Assembly: GCA_947476335.1 (NCBI GenBank)
Contig: CANJQH010000003.1
Location: 1-64,000, forward strand
DNA length: 64,000 nt
DNA from: Anaerolineae bacterium
GTDB lineage: Bacteria > Chloroflexota > Anaerolineae > J036 > Brachytrichaceae
Direction of reading: 5' to 3'
Shown here: positions 1 through 7,695 of the stretch, piece after piece
Position numbering within the stretch: the first letter of the stretch is position 1
Layout of the letters: each line of letters opens with the position of its first letter
Notes under the pieces: model-generated
The model's database searches: none
What the model was told of the DNA's origin: nothing
The model's input: only the letters and a program-made list of their open reading frames with translations
Translations under genes and position numbers: made by a program

Positions 1-70
1 CCATTTCGAAAACCTTAAGTCAGCTTCGCGATTTCGGCAAGTGCAGTTGTGCACCCGGTAAACAAATACG

Positions 71-196
71 GTAGTAGATAGTGGTAGTAGATAGTGGTAG
101 TAGATAGTGGTAGTAGATAGTGGTAGTAGATAGTGGTAGTAGATAGTGGTAGTAGATAGTGGTAGTAGATAGTGGTAGTAGATAGTGGTAGTAGAG
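71..196. repeat. 13-bp tandem repeat, about 9.7 copies
   Basis: The unit GTAGTAGATAGTG repeats head to tail nine full times plus a partial unit, nearly without divergence. Variants of the same word (GATAGT, ACTATC) continue to about position 250 and recur in other spacers, near 10070 and 19770. The minus strand reads open through the array, but that ORF is only a periodic translation of the repeat. The array lies downstream of the 253-1086 gene, which is transcribed toward it. Confidence 0.95.
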
Positions 197-252
197 CCTG
201 CAAATTTATCTGCTACCGCTATTACTATCCGCTATCACTATCCGCTATCCAT

Positions 253-1086
253 TTACACCACGTGTTCATCAGCAGCGCGGGCGGGCGTGCCAGGGTGGCG
301 CGGCGCAACGGGCTGCAAAACGCGGCGGCGTTGCGGGGTAAGTCGCGCGAGCAATTCATCCGAGTAGCGATATCCATGGCGCGTATTGCCCCACGACGGG
401 CCGTAGCGGTAAATCACCACGCGGCGTTCGCCGGAATTTGTGCGTGATGAAGCGCCATGCGACAACGCGTCGCTGAACAACAGCGCGTCGCCGGCGTTCA
501 GATGCACCTCGACTGCGCCTTCGATCGTGTCCATACGCTGCCGCTCGTTCCACGGCTTCGCAAATTCCGGATGTGCAAAGCTGGATTTATGCGAACCGGG
601 AATCACCATCGTTGCGCCGTCGCCCGGGCCGACATCGGTCAGCGCCAGCAGCATATTCACCTGCCCGCAGCGGAAGTGGCCATCGTAGTACTTGTACTGG
701 TTGCGCACGTTGCCTTCGTGGGCGCCGGAGTGCATCGGAAAGAAACCACCCTGCCGACGAATAGATGCGAAGCACTCATCGATGAACAGTCCTTCGACGT
801 AGCTTTCGTATTCGCCGCAGTAATGCAGCAACCGCTCGTACCACGAAGGATGGTCGATCAGTTTTTCGAACGGCGCGCCCGCCTCAACGATATTCTGCAG
901 TTCGGCGCCAGTGAAGCCGTTGTTGTCGAGCCGATGCACGTTGCCCCACCAGCCTTGATACGGCAGGTCCGGAAAAGTATCGAACGCGTCGTTGAGTTCG
1001 CCCAGCAGTTCGGGCTCAATCGCGTTTTTCAGCACAAGATAACCGCGCAGGTCAAACAGGTAATCTTCGATGGATCGTGTCGTCAT
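253..1086 (-). CDS. phytanoyl-CoA dioxygenase (PhyH) family protein
   Basis: This 277-residue protein resembles PhyH-type non-haem iron, 2-oxoglutarate-dependent oxygenases. The N-terminus has the usual family opening, a short helix followed by D-L-R-G-Y-L-V-L. The core includes the strand G-D-G-A-T-M-V-I-P-G-S-H-K near residue 160, and a distal S-H-G-A-S followed by R-R-V-V-I-Y-R supplies a plausible iron ligand and the 2-oxoglutarate-binding arginine. The proximal HxD is not canonical: the matching place reads M-H-S-G-A-H-E, so the acidic ligand is uncertain. Substrate unknown. A second PhyH-family gene lies on the same strand beyond an AraC regulator, suggesting a shared catabolic role. 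Confidence 0.85.
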   Translation of the reverse strand: MTTRSIEDYLFDLRGYLVLKNAIEPELLGELNDAFDTFPDLPYQGWWGNVHRLDNNGFTGAELQNIVEAGAPFEKLIDHPSWYERLLHYCGEYESYVEGLFIDECFASIRRQGGFFPMHSGAHEGNVRNQYKYYDGHFRCGQVNMLLALTDVGPGDGATMVIPGSHKSSFAHPEFAKPWNERQRMDTIEGAVEVHLNAGDALLFSDALSHGASSRTNSGERRVVIYRYGPSWGNTRHGYRYSDELLARLTPQRRRVLQPVAPRHPGTPARAADEHVV

Positions 1087-1167
1087 ATCTATCTATGATG
1101 AACGGCAATGCCGGAATTTCATCCCGATTAACGAGAAAAATTCCGGCATAGTAATATCATCAGCACC

Positions 1168-1277
1168 TAACTACTCAGGCCAAAATCAGTATTTCCCGCG
1201 AAACACACTATTCTCTCCCCCTTCGGGGGCGAGAATAGTGTGTTTCGCGTTGGAAAAATGGCTGGCCTGAGTAGTTA
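1168..1277. repeat. family A palindromic repeat, copy 1
   Basis: A near-complete copy with 12-bp outer arms (TAACTACTCAGG and CCTGAGTAGTTA) and a long inner stem around CCCCCTTCGGGGG. It sits between the divergent PhyH and AraC genes. Confidence 0.95.
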
Positions 1278-1402
1278 CCAAAATATGCTGTTCATGCTTT
1301 ACAGGTTCACAATCTGAGAGAAAAAAATCTGAGAGAAAAAAATCTGAGAGCACATCATGCGGCAAGAAAATAGCGGGCGCCTAAGTGTGCAGATCCAACA
1401 CG

Positions 1403-2212
1403 ATGACAGACAAAAGCCGCCGCCAGCGGGAATTCGGATTCCGCATCTGGAATCGCGAGCCGCTTCTGATGGACACATCGCATCATCACAACGACATCGA
1501 AGTGAACGTCGTCGAGCGCGGGACGATCACGTATCTGTTCGCCGGCCACACGGTCCATGTGCGCGAGCGCGAAATTCTGGTGTTCTGGGCGGCGATACCG
1601 CATCGCATGACAGCATGTGCGCCAAACACGCATGTGCACTGGATTACGTTGCCGCTTGCATGGATGCTGCAGAATTATGGCTTGGCGAACTTCGGCCGTG
1701 AGATGTTGCATGGCCGGCCGATTTTGGGCCGCATGCAGGAAGACGAAGTAACGCGCCTGCACCGCTGGGAAGGCGATCTTGCGTCAGGGGGAGAACAACG
1801 TGCAGTGGCGCTGCTCGAACTCGAGGCGCGCATGCGACGGCTGGCTCTCGAACGCACGGAGCCTGCACGGCGCCGTGCGGCGCCGGCGAGCAAAGCAGCG
1901 GTGATTGCGCGCTTCGTCGCATCACACTTCACAGAACCGCTCAGCATCGACGCAGTCGCACACCACTCACACGTGCACCCGCACTATGCGATGGCGGTAT
2001 TCAAGGAAGCGTTTGGCGTCGGCATCATTGAGTACGCCACACAGCATCGCATCGCGCACGCGCAACAATTGCTCGCCACGACCGATCTCAGCGTGCTCGA
2101 CATCGCCCTGCAGTCCGGCTTCGGATCTGCAAGCCGTTTCTACGAGGCGTTCAAACAGGTATGCGGAGTCACGCCTCTGGCATATCGGCGCGAGCTCCGT
2201 GCGAACGAGTAG
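1403..2212 (+). CDS. AraC family transcriptional regulator
   Basis: The 269-residue protein has an N-terminal cupin-like sensing half, seen as S-H-H-H-N-D-I-E followed by G-T-I-T-Y-L-F-A-G and P-H-R-M. The C-terminal AraC/XylS domain carries two helix-turn-helix motifs. The last of these matches the family signature closely (I-A-L-Q-S-G-F-G-S-A-S-R-F-Y-E-A-F-K, then G-V-T-P-L-A-Y-R-R). I chose the ATG at 1403; an in-frame GTG lies six codons upstream. The flanking PhyH and aldo/keto reductase genes are plausible targets, but no operator can be assigned. Confidence 0.92.
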   Translation: MTDKSRRQREFGFRIWNREPLLMDTSHHHNDIEVNVVERGTITYLFAGHTVHVREREILVFWAAIPHRMTACAPNTHVHWITLPLAWMLQNYGLANFGREMLHGRPILGRMQEDEVTRLHRWEGDLASGGEQRAVALLELEARMRRLALERTEPARRRAAPASKAAVIARFVASHFTEPLSIDAVAHHSHVHPHYAMAVFKEAFGVGIIEYATQHRIAHAQQLLATTDLSVLDIALQSGFGSASRFYEAFKQVCGVTPLAYRRELRANE

Positions 2213-2219
2213 CGCGCAG

Positions 2220-3041
2220 CTACTCTGCGCGATACAGCACCGGGTTCATCGGCGAATCGACGGCCGCGCCAATTTGCACGCCAGGCATCCACGTATTCCA
2301 ATCATTTTCGTGATTCTTGTGCCGTGGCTGGCTCAGGCGAATGCCGTCCTCGATATAAATCACGGTCATCACCGCACGCGGCATAACCGACGTATTCGGC
2401 CCAGCGCGGTGAAAAGTCCAGCCGGCATGAAAGCTCACTTCGCCCAGGTCGTATGGCCCTTCATCGATCGGGAAGTCGCGCAGATTAAAGCGCATCTTCT
2501 CCTCGCTCTCATCGCTGATCGCCAGATCACGGCCTTTTTCGAAAACATGCGAGCCAACGCAGAACGCCAACGGCCCCAGCTCAAGCGGCGTCTTCTGCAG
2601 TGGCACCCATACCGTGACCGAATTAGCGTTACTCAGCGGCCAGTAAAACTGATCGACGTGCCACGGCGTATAACCACCACCGGGCTCTTTATACAACGCC
2701 TGATCGTGGTACATGCGCACGCCTGCAACGCCCATCAGCTCAGCGGCGATGCGCGCCAGCCGGCGCGAAAACACAAATTCGCGCGCGACATCGTCCTTCG
2801 TCCACAGGTTCATGATCTGCAGAAAGGCGCGGCCGTAGGTGCTGCGCTCGGCGAGCGGCTTCTCTTCCTTGTTCAGCGTCTGCACCAGCTCGCTTATTTT
2901 TTCGCCATAAAAGGCGAGCACCTCTGCGGAGAGCACGTCTTTGAGTTTGACATAGCCGTCACGTCTGTAGTTTTCGACGGCTTCAACCGGCAACGTGTAC
3001 GGCTCACTGATTTGTGTGTACAGATCTTCTCGATTCATCAC
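2220..3041 (-). CDS. phytanoyl-CoA dioxygenase (PhyH) family protein
   Basis: A 273-residue PhyH-type Fe(II)/2-oxoglutarate oxygenase. The metal triad is visible: H128-x-D130 in P-W-H-V-D-Q-F-Y-W, and a distal histidine at about 211 in T-F-H-R-A-G-P-N-T-S. Trp and Val residues in V-T-V-W-V-P-L and the G-S-H strand fit the double-stranded beta helix. Substrate unknown. A GGAGA sequence 7 bases before the ATG supports this start, unlike many genes here that lack one. It converges on the AraC gene with a 7-bp gap and lies downstream of the same-strand aldo/keto reductase, with a family A repeat between them. Confidence 0.93.
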   Translation of the reverse strand: MMNREDLYTQISEPYTLPVEAVENYRRDGYVKLKDVLSAEVLAFYGEKISELVQTLNKEEKPLAERSTYGRAFLQIMNLWTKDDVAREFVFSRRLARIAAELMGVAGVRMYHDQALYKEPGGGYTPWHVDQFYWPLSNANSVTVWVPLQKTPLELGPLAFCVGSHVFEKGRDLAISDESEEKMRFNLRDFPIDEGPYDLGEVSFHAGWTFHRAGPNTSVMPRAVMTVIYIEDGIRLSQPRHKNHENDWNTWMPGVQIGAAVDSPMNPVLYRAE

Positions 3042-3081
3042 TTGTCTCCATGACTACTCAGCAGGCAATACCTCTACGACA

Positions 3082-3190
3082 GTAACTGCTCAGGCCTACG
3101 TCGATATATTCCGCGAAACGCACTATTCCTCCTCCCTTCGGGAGGAATAGTGCGTTTCGCGATGGAAAATAGAGCGGCCTGAGTAGTTAC
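3082..3190. repeat. family A palindromic repeat, copy 2
   Basis: A full copy from GTAACTGCTCAGGCC to GGCCTGAGTAGTTAC. The inner stem reads AACGCACTATT/AATAGTGCGTT, where copy 1 has AACACACTATT/AATAGTGTGTT, so both arms changed together. It abuts the 3' end of the aldo/keto reductase gene. Confidence 0.95.
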
Positions 3191-4126
3191 CTACGACAAC
3201 ATCTCAACCACGCGCACGCCATCGAGGCGCAGCGCACCCAGCAATTCATCGGCCTGCGCCGCAGTCGTGGCGCTGGCGATCGGCGCAGTGATGTCGGGCT
3301 GTGCCATCAGCCATGCGAGCGCCACCTGCGACGGCCGCGCATTCAACTCAGCAGCAGCGCGTTCAACTTTTGCGAGCGCCGCCCAGCCTGCCTCGTTGAA
3401 ATAGCTCTTCTGCACGCCGCCTGCGCGCGCGGTCTGCGGCAGCTCAGCGCCGGGCTTGTACTTGCCGCTGAGAAAACCACGGGCGAGCGAAAAGTACGGG
3501 ATCACGCCAACCTGCCGTTCAAGGCACAGCGGCCGCAAATCACGTTCATACGGCTCGCGGTCAATGTAGTTGTAATTTGGCTGCAGGCAATCATAGCGGG
3601 CGAGATCATGAGCAGCGCTGATGTCCAACGCAGCGCGCAGGCGTGCACCGCTGTAGTTCGACGCGCCGATCGCGCGCACCTTGCCCTGCTGCACGAGCTT
3701 GTCGAATGCGGCGAGCGTCTCTTCGAGCAGCGTCGACTCGTCGTCGATGTGCGCCTGATACAAGTCGATCACGTCAGTCTGCAGGCGACGCAGTGAAGCT
3801 TCAACCGCTTCGACCATGTAACGCGCACCAAGGCCTTCCCGGCCCTCGCTCATCTTCGAGCCGAGCTTGGTAGCGATGACGACACGATCACGATTGCCGC
3901 GCGCACGCATCCACGCACCGACGATGCTTTCGCTCTCACCACCAGCGTTGCCGGGCGCCCACGTCGAATACACATCCGCCGTGTCGATGAAATTGCCACC
4001 GCCAGCGACGAATGCGTCGAGCACTTCAAAAGAGCGGTCGTGATCGATGGTCCAGCCAAAGACATTGCCGCCAAGGCAAAGCGGTGTGACGAGTACGTTC
4101 GATTTTCCGATTTTTCGCTTATTCAT
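3191..4126 (-). CDS. aldo/keto reductase
   Basis: A 311-residue (alpha/beta)8 NADPH-dependent oxidoreductase. The catalytic tetrad is recognisable: Asp in F-I-D-T-A-D-V-Y, the following Tyr, Lys in V-I-A-T-K-L-G, and His in Y-Q-A-H-I-D. The cofactor region near the C-terminus contains A-P-I-A-S-A-T-T and a conserved Q-A-D-E-L. Length is typical of the AKR12/AKR11-like bacterial groups. It may reduce a carbonyl made by the neighbouring oxygenases, which is only an inference from position. A TACACT box lies 13 bases before the ATG. Confidence 0.95.
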   Translation of the reverse strand: MNKRKIGKSNVLVTPLCLGGNVFGWTIDHDRSFEVLDAFVAGGGNFIDTADVYSTWAPGNAGGESESIVGAWMRARGNRDRVVIATKLGSKMSEGREGLGARYMVEAVEASLRRLQTDVIDLYQAHIDDESTLLEETLAAFDKLVQQGKVRAIGASNYSGARLRAALDISAAHDLARYDCLQPNYNYIDREPYERDLRPLCLERQVGVIPYFSLARGFLSGKYKPGAELPQTARAGGVQKSYFNEAGWAALAKVERAAAELNARPSQVALAWLMAQPDITAPIASATTAAQADELLGALRLDGVRVVEMLS

Positions 4127-4139
4127 AGTGGAGGGTCAG

Positions 4140-4145
4140 AGTGTA
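4140..4145 (-). promoter_or_regulatory. candidate -10 box for aldo/keto reductase
   Basis: On the minus strand TACACT ends 13 nt before the ATG at 4126. No clear purine-rich ribosome site separates them. Confidence 0.4.
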
Positions 4146-4214
4146 GGCAACGATTCAAGTGCAGGCCTGTATTTTCTACGACATGCGCTATCCCGTATGC
4201 ACTAAAAAGAAAAG

Positions 4215-4326
4215 GTAACTACTCAGGCCAGCTATTTTTCCAACGCGAAACACACTATTCTCTCCCCCGAAGGGGGAGAGAATAGTGTGTTTCGCGGGAA
4301 ATACTGATTTGGGCCTGAGTAGTTAC
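4215..4326. repeat. family A palindromic repeat, copy 3
   Basis: A full copy in the reverse orientation: the side reading GGCCAGCTATTTTTCC comes first. The inner stem is the same as in copy 1. It lies between the aldo/keto reductase and patatin genes. Confidence 0.95.
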
Positions 4327-4386
4327 AAGAAAAGAGATGGCGCGTGTTGCGATTGAATTATTGACCAGCCATGAGTTTGCCGATGT

Positions 4387-5295
4387 TTAGCGCACGAACA
4401 GTCTGGCACCGGGCGGCCCTTCCGGAAGATCATCAGGATGAACACGGGCCGGATAGCGCACCACATTCGGAGTGGGCGCGGCGAGATAGGCACGCGCGGC
4501 TGCTGTGCCCGCACGGATCATCGAATCGGTCTGCGAAAAATCGCCAAGGCCGACGTTGCCGTGTGCATAGAGAGGAATATGGTGCACCGTAATGCCAGGC
4601 GTGTGGATTGCGTGCTCGAGTTCGCGCAGCGTCTTCAGGTACAGAAAATTCGCCACGCAGTAATTCGACATGGCGAAGGCGTTGTCGACGCCAATGGCGC
4701 GCTCAGGGCCGGGCTGGTTTGCGATGTCGATCGCCCAGATTTCCGTGGCGCCGCGTGCGATGGCAACATCGACCGGCAGGTTGCTCACCACCCCACCGTC
4801 GACGAATAGTTCGCCTTTGTGGTCGTGCGGCGGAAAGAAGCCGGGCACGGCGGCGCTCTGCAGCGCGGCTTCGTAGGGATCAGCGCTCTTGTCATCACCG
4901 TAGACATAGAGCGTCTGCGTGACAAAATGCGTGATGGTGATGTAAAGCGGGATCTTCATGTCGCCGAAAGTTCGCACATGCGGCGGCGCCACAGAGCGCA
5001 GGTGCGCACGCAGGCGCGCATTGTCGGCCAGGTAACGCCGACCGCGCAGCGCGCTTGTGAGCGTGCTCAAGATCGAGTTCGTGAACAAACGCCGCCGCCC
5101 AGCGTCACGCCATAATTCTGCGCCGAGACGCGCCTGCGTGATGGTTGGATCCATCGCCAGGAAAAGACCGTTGAGCGCGCCTGCGCTCGAACCAACGATC
5201 ATGTCCGGCACGATGCCAGCTTCGAACAAGACCTCCACTGCGCCGAGTTCCAACGGACCGCGGTTCCCTCCACCGGAAAGTACGAATGCCCTCAT
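4387..5295 (-). CDS. patatin-like phospholipase
   Basis: A 302-residue protein of the patatin/RssA family of serine lipid hydrolases with a Ser-Asp dyad. Seen: the oxyanion glycine loop S-G-G-G-N-R-G at residues 7-13, the nucleophile elbow G-S-S-A-G at 35-39 (Ser37), and the D-G-G motif in F-V-D-G-G-V-V-S-N-L-P. No signal peptide or transmembrane helix is visible, so it is likely cytosolic or peripheral at the membrane. Substrate is unknown; family members deacylate phospholipids or other acyl esters. The gene stands alone downstream of a large hairpin spacer and has a TAGACT box 7 bases before its ATG. Confidence 0.94.
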   Translation of the reverse strand: MRAFVLSGGGNRGPLELGAVEVLFEAGIVPDMIVGSSAGALNGLFLAMDPTITQARLGAELWRDAGRRRLFTNSILSTLTSALRGRRYLADNARLRAHLRSVAPPHVRTFGDMKIPLYITITHFVTQTLYVYGDDKSADPYEAALQSAAVPGFFPPHDHKGELFVDGGVVSNLPVDVAIARGATEIWAIDIANQPGPERAIGVDNAFAMSNYCVANFLYLKTLRELEHAIHTPGITVHHIPLYAHGNVGLGDFSQTDSMIRAGTAAARAYLAAPTPNVVRYPARVHPDDLPEGPPGARLFVR

Positions 5296-5302
5296 GCGTA
5301 GA

Positions 5303-5308
5303 AGTCTA
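5303..5308 (-). promoter_or_regulatory. candidate -10 box for patatin gene
   Basis: The minus-strand TAGACT ends 7 nt before the ATG at 5295, with no Shine-Dalgarno sequence between. It overlaps the edge of the following hairpin spacer. Confidence 0.45.
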
Positions 5309-5321
5309 CAGTCAGAGTGAC

Positions 5322-5389
5322 GAGAGTACAGAGTCAGAGTGGATAGCAGCAGTCATCAGCTCCACTCGTCACTCTGACTCTTTACTCTC
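5322..5389. terminator. long spacer hairpin, possible terminator
   Basis: A 20-bp stem with one mismatch (GAGAGTACAGAGTCAGAGTG against the segment at 5370-5389) encloses a 28-nt loop. It sits between the end of the FtsH-like gene and the start of the patatin gene, both on the minus strand. No T-run follows, so the terminator role is tentative. Confidence 0.5.
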
Positions 5390-5408
5390 TACTCGCTTCT
5401 CTCTTCTC

Positions 5409-7316
5409 CTACGCTTCCGTAATCGCAGTCTCAGACACTTCTACAGCTATATTCGGCTGCGACAGTTGGGTACGTTGTTCAGCGAGCGTTTGTGCGCGCA
5501 ATGCAGCGAGCGTCTTCGGGATGATCTGCTCTTCGTGCAGCGAGTCCACGGTCTGGTTGGCCTCGATGATGTCGATGACTTCGCGGCCATTCAAGGTGCC
5601 ATGCACGAGCAGTTCTTCTGCCACGGCAGAGACTTCCTTCCAGTGTCGCCGCAACAGCATCTCGGTGGCATCTTCCATCTTGATCCAGTAACTTTCGAGC
5701 GTTTTGTCCATACCACCGCTGGAGCCGGGGGCGCCGATGGCGGCGTTGTTCAGATCCATGGCCAGTTTGGGACCGAAATAGCCGGCGCGCGCCATGCGTT
5801 GCAGCAGAAAGCTCACAGCTGGATAGTCTCCGCCGACGCTGTAGAAGATTTCACCGGAGTAAATCTTTTCCGAAGCGCGGCCAGCGAGGAAAACGATGAC
5901 GTCGTATGCGTCACGCTGAACCGGCTTGATGTGCTGCTCAACCGTATCGACCGGCGCGACGTGGCCGTAGCTGCCCGTCGACAGGCGCACGATCGTGGCG
6001 CGCACGATCTTCTGCTCGGGCATCATGTAATACTGCGCGATGGCGTGACCGGCCTCGTGATACGCCAGGACGCGGCGCTGGCCGTCATCCATTTCCTCGA
6101 TCGGCATTTCCATACCGGTCTGCTGTTCCATGAAGGCCTTGTCGATGTCCTTCTGCGAGACCTTATTGCGGCCGGCGAAGAAAGCCAGGCGAACGGCGTC
6201 CTTCGTAATTGCACCAGCGATGTCGGCCGGCGTCATCCCGCTCGTATCCGCCACAATCGCCTCAACATCGACGGTTTCATCGTGCTGAATGCGGCTCATG
6301 TAGCCGTTGATGATCAGACGGCGGCTGGCCTTATCCGGCGGCTCGACGGCGATCTTAGTGTCAAGGCGGCCCGAGCGCGTCAGCGCCGGGTCGAGCACAT
6401 CCGGGCGGTTCGTGCTGCCCATCCACATCACGTGCCAATTGCGCTTGATCTCGTACTTGCGGCCGAAGAGCTTCCAGAGTTTGGTTCTGATCTTCTCGCC
6501 GCGCGACGGACCGCTCATGCCATCCATCTGGCTGAGCAGCGTGCTGAGTGCGAACATGCCAAGGCCCATGCCGGTGCCGCTCATCATGCCGCCCTGCTGA
6601 GAGCCGCCGCGCACACCGCCGCGGCTCATGCCGATCGCGTCGATTTCATCGATGTAGGCGACGCAAGCGCCGTACTTCTTCGCCAGATCGCGCGCCCAGG
6701 CCGAAAACCGCAGCACCATCAGGATGTCCATACCCCAGAACATGCCTTGGAAGCTGGTGCCGAGCGCCGAGATAAATGCCATGCCGGATTCACCGGCGAT
6801 GGCCTTGGCCAGCATCGTCTTGCCGGTGCCAGGCGGGCCGTACAGCAGCAGACCGCTGATGTACTTACCGCCCATCTTCTCGAAGTCCTTGCGGTCGCGC
6901 AACAGTGACATCCACTGCTTCACCAGGCCGACAAGCTGCGGCTGACCCCAGTAATCGTCGAAGGTCACACTCGTATCGTCGCCTGGGCGGATAATTTCCA
7001 CCTTCGGCCGGCCGAGGAACCAAAAAATCAGGCCGAACTGTGCTACAACACCGATCAGCACCGCCAGGATCTGCACCGCCAGGCCGAAAACTGTCTGCAG
7101 GCCAGACAGCACCATATTCAGCTCGACGTCGCCGCCGGACGCAAAGAGCGCCAGAACCGTCAGCAGGCTCATGACGACCGTAATTTTGATGAAGCTGATC
7201 AGCGCGCGGCGCCGGCGATTTTCCCAGCGGTTATAAGGAATATCAATTTCCTTTTTCGCCAGTTTGTTCGCGCGATCCCCCCGCTCAGGCAGCAATGGCT
7301 GAGGCACACTTTTCAT
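5409..7316 (-). CDS. FtsH-like membrane AAA+ zinc protease
   Basis: About 635 residues. Two hydrophobic segments near the N-terminus (I-K-I-T-V-V-M-S-L-L-T-V and V-F-G-L-A-V-Q-I-L-A-V-L-I) anchor it in the membrane. An AAA+ domain follows with Walker A G-P-P-G-T-G-K-T, Walker B V-A-Y-I-D-E-I-D and an arginine-finger region G-R-L-D-T-K-I. The protease domain has the zinc motif H-E-A-G-H. This is the FtsH layout for ATP-driven degradation of membrane and regulatory proteins. It differs from housekeeping FtsH in its linker, which has a Gly/Met-rich insert after Walker B, so it may be a second, specialised copy. I prefer the ATG at 7316, preceded by GGGGAGAGGAG, over one 13 codons upstream. Confidence 0.88.
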   Translation of the reverse strand: MKSVPQPLLPERGDRANKLAKKEIDIPYNRWENRRRRALISFIKITVVMSLLTVLALFASGGDVELNMVLSGLQTVFGLAVQILAVLIGVVAQFGLIFWFLGRPKVEIIRPGDDTSVTFDDYWGQPQLVGLVKQWMSLLRDRKDFEKMGGKYISGLLLYGPPGTGKTMLAKAIAGESGMAFISALGTSFQGMFWGMDILMVLRFSAWARDLAKKYGACVAYIDEIDAIGMSRGGVRGGSQQGGMMSGTGMGLGMFALSTLLSQMDGMSGPSRGEKIRTKLWKLFGRKYEIKRNWHVMWMGSTNRPDVLDPALTRSGRLDTKIAVEPPDKASRRLIINGYMSRIQHDETVDVEAIVADTSGMTPADIAGAITKDAVRLAFFAGRNKVSQKDIDKAFMEQQTGMEMPIEEMDDGQRRVLAYHEAGHAIAQYYMMPEQKIVRATIVRLSTGSYGHVAPVDTVEQHIKPVQRDAYDVIVFLAGRASEKIYSGEIFYSVGGDYPAVSFLLQRMARAGYFGPKLAMDLNNAAIGAPGSSGGMDKTLESYWIKMEDATEMLLRRHWKEVSAVAEELLVHGTLNGREVIDIIEANQTVDSLHEEQIIPKTLAALRAQTLAEQRTQLSQPNIAVEVSETAITEA

Positions 7317-7326
7317 GTCGTGGAGC

Positions 7327-7337
7327 TCCTCTCCCCT
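7327..7337 (-). promoter_or_regulatory. ribosome binding site deciding the FtsH-like start
   Basis: On the minus strand the purine run GGGGAGAGGAG ends 10 nt before the ATG at 7316, favouring this start over the in-frame ATG at 7355. Confidence 0.6.
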
Positions 7338-7556
7338 ATAATGCTCAAGTTTCACGCCGAACCGCTTCGGCGACTCCGCTCCACACAGGCAAATTGAAAT
7401 CGTCCGCTCGCCGATCTCATGTATTCATGTCCTCATGAAAAACAAGAAATCAGCACTAACAATTTCGATGACCTGCTGAAGGCAAATTCACCCGCGATCA
7501 TCCGCCGGAAAACATTATGAATTCTAGCCATGCGCGGGCACGGAGCAAGGCAAATC

Positions 7557-7667
7557 GCAACTACTCAGCTTCATGTCAGTATTTCCACAAAACACGCCCT
7601 CACGCCCCCAAAGGGAGAGAAAGCGCGTTTTACGATGAAAAATTGACTGTTCTGATCAATTACGATC
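7557..7667. repeat. family A palindromic repeat, degenerate copy 4
   Basis: The outline of a family A copy survives (AACTACTCAG, then CAGTATTTCC, CAAAACACG and CGTTTTACGATG), but the right arm has decayed to GATCAATTACG. It occupies the 379-bp gap between the divergent FtsH-like and MazG genes. I see nothing else there beyond ordinary sequence. Confidence 0.75.
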
Positions 7668-7695
7668 CATCGTTTAAGAATTTCGTGAGAGCCCT

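Noticed and set aside
15-203. A 62-codon minus-strand ORF
   Set aside because: It is a periodic translation of the 13-bp tandem repeat.
5286-6908. A 540-codon plus-strand ORF
   Set aside because: Antisense to the FtsH-like gene, whose Walker and HEAGH motifs prove the minus strand is coding.
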